Origin: Oppiella nova
Lineage: Eukaryota > Arthropoda > Arachnida > Sarcoptiformes > Oppiidae
Direction: 5' to 3'
Length of the DNA stretch: 27,172 nt
Assembly: GCA_905397405.1 (NCBI GenBank)
Contig: CAJPVJ010000368.1
Span: 1 to 27,172 of the forward strand
Part shown: one piece after another, positions 20,741 through 27,172 of the stretch
Position numbering within the stretch: position 1 is the first letter of the stretch
Layout of the letters: the number at the start of each line of letters is the position of its first letter
Translations under genes and position numbers: made by a program
Notes under the pieces: model-generated
The model's database searches: none
The model's input: the letters and a program-made list of their open reading frames with translations, nothing else
What the model was told of the DNA's origin: nothing

Positions 20741-21717
20741 ATGAACACCAAAGTCATGGCTCAACGAATGGACTTCGATTTGGACAGCGATCTCAAAACA
20801 GTCTTCACGTCAGCCATGGTTTGTATGAGTGAAACCAGTGTATCCACTGTTTGGTGACAATCTGTATGTCTGTATGTCAGCTACAACTGGAGGAAGAGTG
20901 CCATTCAATGAGCTCATTGTCTGATGAATGCTATCGTTTCGTGCAAAACGATTTGGGCGTCAATTGCTTCCCAGTCTTCGATGACCTCCGAAGAAGTCAT
21001 AAATTGTGTGACATTTCCATCAAAGTAATCACCATTTGATTCATACATAACCAATAGACCACTTAATTATCACTAAATCCCTGACAATTTGCTTATTGCT
21101 AACCATATGAATAGGTGGACAACCAGTCATTTTTGGCGCATCGGGTGGTCCTCTCGGCTACCGTTCCGTAAGTGCTGACCATTTCAAAGGAACCAATGAT
21201 GTGATGATTAAACAAAGTGTCTGTAAATGAAATGTATAGCTATTTCCACGCGATGTTCACGACTGACATGAAAGAGAGCACACAAACAGAGGTTCGCATC
21301 CAAGACAGCATCGAGGCCTCAGCCATGGAATCGCTTCTGGAGTTTGCATACACAGGCCGTATAGCCATCACCACAGCCAACGTCCAGTCGCTCCTAATCG
21401 GCGCCTCATTCCTCCAACTCTTCGGGGTTCGCGACGCCTGTTGTGAGTACTTGAAGATCAGACTCAACACCAATAACGTGTTAGGCGTCAAGTCGTTCGC
21501 CGACTCCCTGTGCTGTCACACACTCGTCGACGCCTCCAAGAAGTTCATCCAAAAGCACTTCAAAGAGGTGTCCAAATCGGATGAGTTCTTGTCGTTAGAG
21601 TTCAGCGAAATCATCGAAATTATCACTAAAGACGAGCTGAACGTCACCGGAGAGGAGGATGTGTTTCACGCAGTGATGGCGTGGGTTAAGAGGGATGTGG
21701 ACACCCGGGGCTCACAA
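20741..21717 (+). CDS. KLHL18: KLHL18 5' half (BTB and BACK domains), separated from its 3' half
   Basis: KLHL18 is a substrate adaptor of CUL3 ubiquitin ligases. Exons 20741-20818, 20881-21024, 21115-21167 and 21240-21717 encode about 251 residues. The BTB domain includes LRRSHKLCDISIKV, FLAHRVVLSATVPYFHAMFT and the 3-box region; NVQSLLIGASFLQL and the start of the BACK domain ([19 protein letters not shown]) follow. The match to animal KLHL18 is strong. As assembled, the frame leaves the family after VDTRGSQ at 21717 and meets a stop two codons later. The correct continuation ([13 protein letters not shown]) is on the minus strand from 27045. Joined there, and with the N artefact collapsed, exons total 1815 nt, an exact multiple of three (604 residues). 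The first intron uses a GTTTGT donor. Start codon choice among several nearby ATGs is uncertain. Confidence 0.93.
21591..21717 (+). repeat. 127-bp inverted repeat, left copy (inside KLHL18)
   Basis: Identical over 127 bases to the reverse complement of 27046-27172. Flanking bases diverge at once on the right (21718). On the other side the comparison stops because the window ends. The copy codes for the same KLHL18 BACK residues ([10 protein letters not shown] to DTRGSQ). Confidence 0.95.
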
Positions 21718-22141
21718 AGATGAGAGCACCGGATGGAACTCAGACGTCGAGAAATACGAGCGAAACACTCACTCGAGACGATCATCGGGTGCCAGCATTC
21801 ATGTGAATACCGTTCCCTCGAATGGCAGTCGTGTTAATAACAACAGCAGAAGACAAAGCAATTCAAGCGCTGGAAGTATTAGTTCTGAAAGTAGGCGCAG
21901 ATCTCAGGCACCACTCGACACGAGTAACTCGATGGCCGCGAAGTCGAGCGCCAACTCGACTCGCAATTCAACGCCAATTGTGAGCCAACCCCAACCCGCC
22001 CGAAGACCCGTCACCACCACTCACATCACACGAACCGATGAACAAATGGAGTCCTCGACTTCTGGTCCACTTCCTAGTCATGCCATCGATGTCGGCAATG
22101 GGGGTCCCAGTGGTGCTCCAGGTATTGGTTTTAGTCATTAG
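21718..22141 (+). CDS. 3' exon of an unidentified Ser/Asn-rich protein, cut at a junction
   Basis: After the 127-bp repeat a different frame is open for about 140 codons, to a TAG at 22139-22141. It reads DESTGWNSDVEKYERNTHSRR, then a long Ser/Asn/Arg/Thr-rich low-complexity tail (SNGSRVNNNSRRQSNSS; PIVSQPQPARRP) and ends GIGFSH. I do not recognise it. Codon use is protein-like, with few AT-rich codons, so it is probably a genuine C-terminal exon. Its frame differs from the KLHL18 frame, so it is not a natural KLHL18 continuation. An acceptor AG may sit at 21718-21719 (AG/ATGAG). The rest of the gene is missing, as expected if 21717/21718 is an inversion or misassembly breakpoint. Confidence 0.5.
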
Positions 22142-22607
22142 ATTTTACACCATAGCTTTTACAGTATTATAAAACAACAGTATTAGAAATGTTTGAATGT
22201 TTTATCTGAGCCTTTGGTTCAAATGTTTTGTGACTTTTCATTTTTGACAGACTTTCAAAAGCAAACAATTGGCTTATTTTGATGACAATTTAATTTCAAC
22301 ACATGTGTCATGTGATTACTCAAAGAATCTATGTTTTCTTATCTATAATTTTTTAGTCAACTTTTCAAGTTTAAAGCAATTTCTCAAGAAAAAAAGTTAA
22401 AACACAGGTACACAAACAAACAATTTAAGTTAAGACACATTGTGAAGAGAGATAACTAAAGTTAATTATTTATAAAACAATTAAACGTTTGTTAAATAGA
22501 CAGTTAATGAAATCATTAATACCTATTTCTAGTTGACATAAATACATGTTTCAAAAGTAGTGATAAGTTTTCAATAGAGTTATCTTTAAAATTAATTTTT
22601 GGAATTA
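22142..22607. other. AT-rich intergenic DNA upstream of the BRWD-C2H2 gene
   Basis: No gene seen. It should contain the 3' UTR of the truncated exon on the left and the promoter of the gene at 22608. Confidence 0.5.
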
Positions 22608-24828
22608 ATGGCAAATTTCTTGATAGTGTCGACGAAGGACTGGTTGTTGCACCTGAAGCCCAAGAAGTTCCCATATTTTCCACAAATTGGCGACGAAGTG
22701 GTGTACCTCCCGATCGGGCACCGGCTGTATATCGAGACGGTCAGGAAACTGAATCTCTACCGGCAGACCAACACCAATAAGTACGTGAAGTCTGCGAGCG
22801 TTTACTTCGCGAGGGTTCGGGAGATTAAGTTTGAGAAACACGCGAACATCCGTTTGGCTCGACTGTCGCTCGCTTTGGTCGAGAACGGCAACGAAAGTAA
22901 GAACTACTTCACCGTTAAGTTCCACGACATCGACGGTGTGATCGACTTCATAATCCTGAAGCAGTTATACGAGACCAGTATTATGACCCAATGGGCCACT
23001 GGGCAGACATTCCGGGCCATTGTGGACGACAAGTGGTGGTTCGGAAGCATTGTGGGCCGGGATATCACCGACGACAATGTGGCCAACTTTTTCCAGTCGT
23101 TCCGCATTGAGTGGGCCAACAATGCCCTTGATAACTTGAGTAACTGGGACCTCGAGAAAGTCAAGGGATCTGTACCTCAGGGTAAAAATCGCTCCCGCAG
23201 ACAGCTATATTGGCTACTCCTTGCCGTCCGGAAAATAAATAGGCTTCAATTCCTTACCGGCCAGTCCCCTTTCCGATTACTTACGTTTGCGCATAGTTTT
23301 CCAACAGATCTTAAACACAATTTGTGCCGTACATTGGTTTTACTGATTGTTATTTTCTTGACAGCATTGACACAAATCATGGCATTAACTGAATGGAAGG
23401 CAGTGGCGAAAGTGTTCAATCATTTGGACGGTGAATACGTTGGGGAAGTGGCGTATCCTATAGACCTGGATGTCATCAAAACTCGCGTCGACAATAAGTT
23501 CTACCGAAGACAAGCGGCCATCAAATACGACCTGAAGTTTATTGAGTCGAACGCCTCTCTCCTGAACGCAGACGAAGACAGTCTTCTGGTGAGGAGCGCA
23601 AGGATTGTGACCTCTATTTGCCTTAAATTCATTGACGACAAGAAGGCCACAGATATTAAAGGCATTTACGACAAAGTGATGGCCGACCACTCGCACCTAA
23701 ACAAAATCAAGTACCACTCGTGTACCCGTCCGTACCTCAACCCCAACCCCAACACTTTGAATCCAATCATTGAGAACGCGTTCAATGAGATGATGGGTTT
23801 GGCCTCCACTTCAGCGCCAACTGAACCGAGCGTCGAATCCGATAGAGAATATCCTGTCATTGATATGACTCTGACTTCAGATGAAGACTCCGTTATGAAT
23901 GGAAGCGATGACGACGAAGAAGTGTTGATCCCTTTTGTGAAAAAAGAGCGCATTGAAGACATGGATGTGTCGACAACACCGGCGCAAAGGATTTCCAGCA
24001 GAAATACATCTCAGAACAACAGCGTCGATGACACGAATCAAGTCTCTAACGATTCACTACAACAACCGGTATTTACGGTATTTATTTGTATCTGTAATAT
24101 AATTAATGCAATTTTACTCGCATTTTAAGGCCAAACAAAATACTCGCAAATATTTCTGCGTTTTATGCGACGAGACGTTTGGAGAGAGAAATGAAGCGAT
24201 CGATCATTACTGCCATAAACTGAATATTAAGCTCAAGTGTAGTCATTGTCCACAAAACCTAGCGTTTGAATCACTGCAGCAATACTTGGGTCACAACGAG
24301 GAGCACGTCTTTCTCATGAGGGCATCGTTCGATCAAAAGAGATATTTGACTCACAAGTCATGGATCGACAAAATGGTTAAATACATCGACGGTCTCGTGA
24401 ATGAGCTCAAGATCCAGAAGGAGATCCACCGGCTGTACGGCGACTGGTGTCCCGTCTGTAAGCGCCTCAACGTCTTGACCCACGACTCGAAGCCGTTCTT
24501 TAACGACAGGGTATTTAAAAACAATCGCAAACTGGAGAACATTCGGCCGATGGAGGCGGAGATGAACTTCAAGAAGCATATCCAACAACACATGGGATAC
24601 GAACCCATCTATTTGTGCACTCTTTGCACCAAACCTAACAGCGCTCTCGGCTTCCGCTCGGCATCACTCGAATCGTGTCGACAGCATCTCATCCAAGATC
24701 ACAAAAAAGATCCCAATATAGACAACCCTAACGTCATGTCATACCTCTCGAACACAAAGATTCCAGATCTTGAGAAAGCGATTCCCACTTTGGTCAACAA
24801 ATTTATCATTAATTGTCTCAACTATTAA
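22608..24828 (+). CDS. BRWD/PHIP-derived Tudor-like and bromodomain protein fused to C2H2-like zinc fingers
   Basis: Three exons (22608-23181, 23365-24068, 24130-24828) join in frame to 658 residues. The N-terminus matches the part of BRWD1/BRWD3/PHIP just after the WD40 repeats: YFPQIGDEVVYLPIGH, FTVKFHDIDGVIDFIILKQ, WWFGSIV and IEWANNALDNLSNWDLEKV (cryptic Tudor/CRL-type module). The first BRWD bromodomain follows (VAKVFNHLDGEYVGEVAYPIDL; FYRRQAAIKYDLKFIESN), with its Asn kept. An acidic linker (DMTLTSDEDS; GSDDDEEVLIPF) leads to a C-terminal region with four C2H2-like fingers: FCVLC, KCSHC, WCPVC and YLCTLC, each with downstream His pairs. WD40 repeats and the second bromodomain are absent. 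The first intron (183 bp) is free of stops and a multiple of three, so it can be read through. A chromatin-binding nuclear role is inferred. Confidence 0.78.
23182..23364 (+). other. 183-bp stop-free intron in the BRWD-C2H2 gene, multiple of three
   Basis: Donor CAGG/GTAAAAAT and acceptor TTTTCTTGACAG are good. Removing the intron restores the BRWD alignment between the Tudor-like part and the bromodomain. The intron has no in-frame stop in the reading phase of the flanking exons, so retention adds 61 residues, partly hydrophobic. Confidence 0.7.
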
Positions 24829-25586
24829 ACTTATTCGCATCACAAGTATTTCAATTCAGTTGACATTAACACAAATAACCATTGATAGCCAACTGCTCAA
24901 CCATTGCATTACATACACATTGAATAACTTATTGCCAATAATTACCGTTAGTATAAATAACATATGATTTTCTATTTTGTTTCCATTATTTATTATTCAT
25001 TGATTTTTCGATTGGTTTCAACCATTAAACCAATCAATAATTAAAAGTTGATTTAAATGTATCTTTTATGTTATGTTAAATAATATTAAGAATATTCTTA
25101 ACTCTATACCTATTCTTATCAATCAAAAGCAATTGTCGTACCGATAATACCGGTCATAATTCAAACAGTTAAATCACAAAACACTATATTCTTACCGTTT
25201 ACCTCAAATATTGTCTACTTTTGTATTTTAATATTTGTACACCTTTTGCTATAAATACTGTAACTCTTGTATAAGTTATAGTATAACTGTTATACTGTAT
25301 ATTGTAATCAGTTAATTTAGAGTCTACTGTATTGATAACTTATATAATCTGTATTATTTGATTGGTTATAATTGACAGCAATTAAAATAAAAGTGTTGTT
25401 TTAAAATTTTTAAACATTATTTTTAATCATTTAAATACATATTTACAATAAACTCATGAAAATATAATAAAAATTGATTACAAACAACAGTAAATCACAA
25501 ATTGATGGCCGCTAATAGTGTATGAAATCATATTTGAGATGATATTCACTTTAAATACATTTAAATATTTATAGGTAAACGTTTTA
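24829..25586. other. AT-rich convergent intergenic region
   Basis: It lies between the 3' ends of the BRWD-C2H2 gene (+) and KLHL18 (-). No gene seen. ACTGTA/TACAGT-type motifs recur around 25255-25330, and AGAATATTCT occurs near 25089. TTTAAT at about 25423-25428 is a candidate minus-strand poly(A) signal for KLHL18. Confidence 0.5.
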
Positions 25587-27172
25587 TCAATAAATGGGAA
25601 TAACTCCGACCTATAAATAGCAACAAAAATAGTGATTTAGAAATGGTATTAAACACAAACCAATCACTACTTACTCCGACGCCTCCCTCGTGAGCGGCCA
25701 TAGATGTGGTGAAATCCCAACAATTTTTCTCCACATTATAGACTTCAACAGTACTTAGATTTGAAACGCCGTCTGAAACACAATACAAATATCACAAAAA
25801 AGTGGTCACAAATGTTGAGACATACCATAGCCCCCAATGGCGTACAGAAGGCCACAGTTGGCCACTAATGCCACACGACTTCGCATTACATTCATTGGTG
25901 CTGTCGATGGGAGAGAGAGAGAGGGAGAGAGAGAGAGATATGTAATCAAAATGAGGGTACAGTTAACGTGTTGGCCATACCTATGAAACTCCATTCCTCT
26001 GTCTTAGGATCATATACTTCAGCCGTTTGCAAGAAAGTCGATCCGTCATAACCGCCGCAGACATAGATTTTGCCCTTAAGTGTGGCCACACCTAAACGGC
26101 ACCTCTTTGTACGCATGGGTGCCATAAAAGTCCATTTGCCGGTTTGCGGGTCTAATCGCTCGACCGAATCGAATATAGAGAGGCCGTCGTGTCCTCCCAG
26201 AGCGTAGATCTGGCCCTCAAAGGCCACCACACCGGCAGCCGATCGGTGTCTGGACATTGAGGTAACCATTGCCCACTCGTTGCGGTCCAGCGAATAGCAC
26301 TCGACTGTACTGAGCGACGACACGCCGTCATAACCGCCGCAAACGTATAGCATATTGTGAAGAGTGGCCGCACCCACAGCACTGACCAGTCATTCAAGTA
26401 TATTATCAAAACACAGTTAACCCACGAATGAGGCTTACCTTCGCTTGCAGTTCATTGGCGCCACTTTAGTCCAACTCCTGTTCTTGGGATCAAACACTTC
26501 AACAGTACTCAGTCTTTCGCTTCCATTATAGCCTCCAATGGCATAGAGTTTGGAGGCCATGACAGCCACACCGACCCTCGACCTCAACATTGTCATTGCT
26601 TCTGCCATTTTNTCCAACTCCTGTTCTTGGGATCAAACACTTCAACAGTACTCAGTCTTTCGCTTCCATTATAGCCTCCAATGGCATAGAGTTTGGAGGC
26701 CATGACAGCCACACCGACCCTCGACCTCAACATTGTCATTGCTTCTGCCATTTTCCAGTGACTCGTCTGCGGGTTATACACCTCTACAGTACTCAATGAG
26801 TCGCCGTTTTTGGTGAGCCCTCCCACCGCATAGATAAGACCCTGAATATCGTTACAACACCGGACACGAGTTCGGAAACTCTGCATAAGTGGTCGTCTCT
26901 GTGGCATCAGATGGTAATCCTTGGCCTCATCGACCAAATCGCGACATGAATGCGAAGTCCGGATCAACTCTTCGGTGATGACATAATCGGCGACGAACTC
27001 AGGCGACAGAAGCGGTAGACGAACGCACGTCAAGAGGTGTGGCAGTTGTGAGCCCCGGGTGTCCACATCCCTCTTAACCCACGCCATCACTGCGTGAAAC
27101 ACATCCTCCTCTCCGGTGACGTTCAGCTCGTCTTTAGTGATAATTTCGATGATTTCGCTGAACTCTAACGAC
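25587..27172 (-). CDS. KLHL18: KLHL18 3' half (rest of BACK domain and Kelch repeats), opposite strand to the 5' half
   Basis: Minus-strand exons are 27172-26439 (including an assembly duplication), 26381-25981, 25900-25826, 25772-25675 and 25610-25587. The first 127 bases repeat the BACK sequence already present at 21591-21717. They continue with [18 protein letters not shown] and six Kelch blades, each with the GG and downstream Tyr/Trp pattern ([71 protein letters not shown]). The protein ends HEGGVGVGVIPIY, close to the conserved KLHL18 C-terminus. As assembled, 142 bases are present twice around the N at 26612, which shifts the frame; collapsing them restores it. The last exon is only 24 bases including the stop. 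The third intron from the end uses a CT-repeat polypyrimidine tract. Confidence 0.93.
25911..25938. repeat. GA/CT microsatellite in a KLHL18 intron
   Basis: A near-perfect GA run on the plus strand. Read on the coding strand it is a CT tract just upstream of the acceptor CGACAG, so it serves as the polypyrimidine tract of this intron and its length could affect splicing. Confidence 0.75.
26470..26754. repeat. 142-bp exact direct duplication flanking a single N, inside a KLHL18 exon
   Basis: Bases 26470-26611 and 26613-26754 are identical over 142 bp, separated by the N at 26612. The duplicated text codes for one Kelch blade. Removing one copy plus the N (143 bases) restores the frame and the normal blade number, so this is almost certainly an unmerged contig overlap. 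Confidence 0.92.
27046..27172 (-). repeat. 127-bp inverted repeat, right copy (ends at the window edge)
   Basis: This is the reverse complement of 21591-21717, exact over 127 bases, and ends at the final base of the window. A length of exactly 127 is a common maximum k-mer size of short-read assemblers, which suggests a contig-graph overlap rather than a biological repeat boundary. Confidence 0.95.

Noticed and set aside
22608-23181. Full-length BRWD/PHIP gene
   Set aside because: No WD40 repeats lie upstream (22142-22607 is AT-rich noncoding), and the second bromodomain is absent downstream.
21591-27172. Reading the KLHL18 halves as two separate paralogues
   Set aside because: The halves are complementary, overlap by exactly 127 identical bases, and together give one protein with a correct frame and full domain set.
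1-27172. CRISPR array or prokaryotic defence system
   Set aside because: The repeats present lack spacer structure, and all recognisable genes are spliced animal genes.

Overview
The window looks like nuclear DNA of a small, AT-rich arthropod, most likely an acariform mite. Supporting signs are split eukaryotic genes with very short introns (mostly about 50-90 bp), AT-rich intergenic DNA, arthropod versions of conserved animal genes, and a tandem pair of secreted proteins that resemble mite group-7 allergens (TULIP/BPI-like fold). The mite assignment is inference. I see no prokaryotic operons, tRNA or rRNA genes, or CRISPR.

Layout, left to right: (1) the Asn-rich 3' end of an unidentified gene (3-467, +). 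(2) AT-rich DNA with a 144-bp duplication around a single N and an exact 128-bp tandem repeat. (3) Two tandem secreted group-7-allergen-like genes (1611-2707 and 3800-5002, +), with a small inverted-repeat transposon (about 2812-2985) between them. (4) A complete nine-exon GALNT11-type polypeptide GalNAc-transferase (5835-8375, +). (5) A divergent pair of small orphan genes (8620-9132, -; 9393-9800, +). (6) A complete 16-exon SMG6 gene, the nonsense-mediated-decay endonuclease (16327 to 10826, -), with a 128-bp tandem duplication across an intron/exon border in its PIN domain. (7) A ferroportin-like iron exporter (18379 to 16835, -) whose expected metal-binding His/Cys residues are mostly replaced. 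(8) About 2.3 kb of very AT-rich DNA without genes. (9) The 5' half of KLHL18 (20741-21717, +). (10) A 3' exon of an unidentified Ser-rich protein (to 22141, +). (11) A gene fusing the BRWD/PHIP Tudor-like and bromodomain region to four C2H2-like fingers (22608-24828, +). (12) The 3' half of KLHL18 on the opposite strand (27172 to 25587, -).

The most important structural point is that KLHL18 is split across strands. Its two halves share an exact 127-bp inverted repeat (21591-21717 and 27046-27172), and the second copy ends at the last base of the window. Joining the halves across the repeat, and removing a 143-bp artefact around the N at 26612, gives one uninterrupted reading frame of 1815 nt. 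The segment 21718-27045 is therefore probably inverted, or joined through a hairpin, in this assembly.

The genes do not form one pathway. They are mostly housekeeping genes (mRNA decay, O-glycosylation, ubiquitin-ligase adaptor, metal export) mixed with lineage-specific ones. The best candidates for something undescribed are the BRWD-C2H2 fusion, the SMG6 exon duplication with its decoy splice acceptor, and the ferroportin with altered metal ligands.
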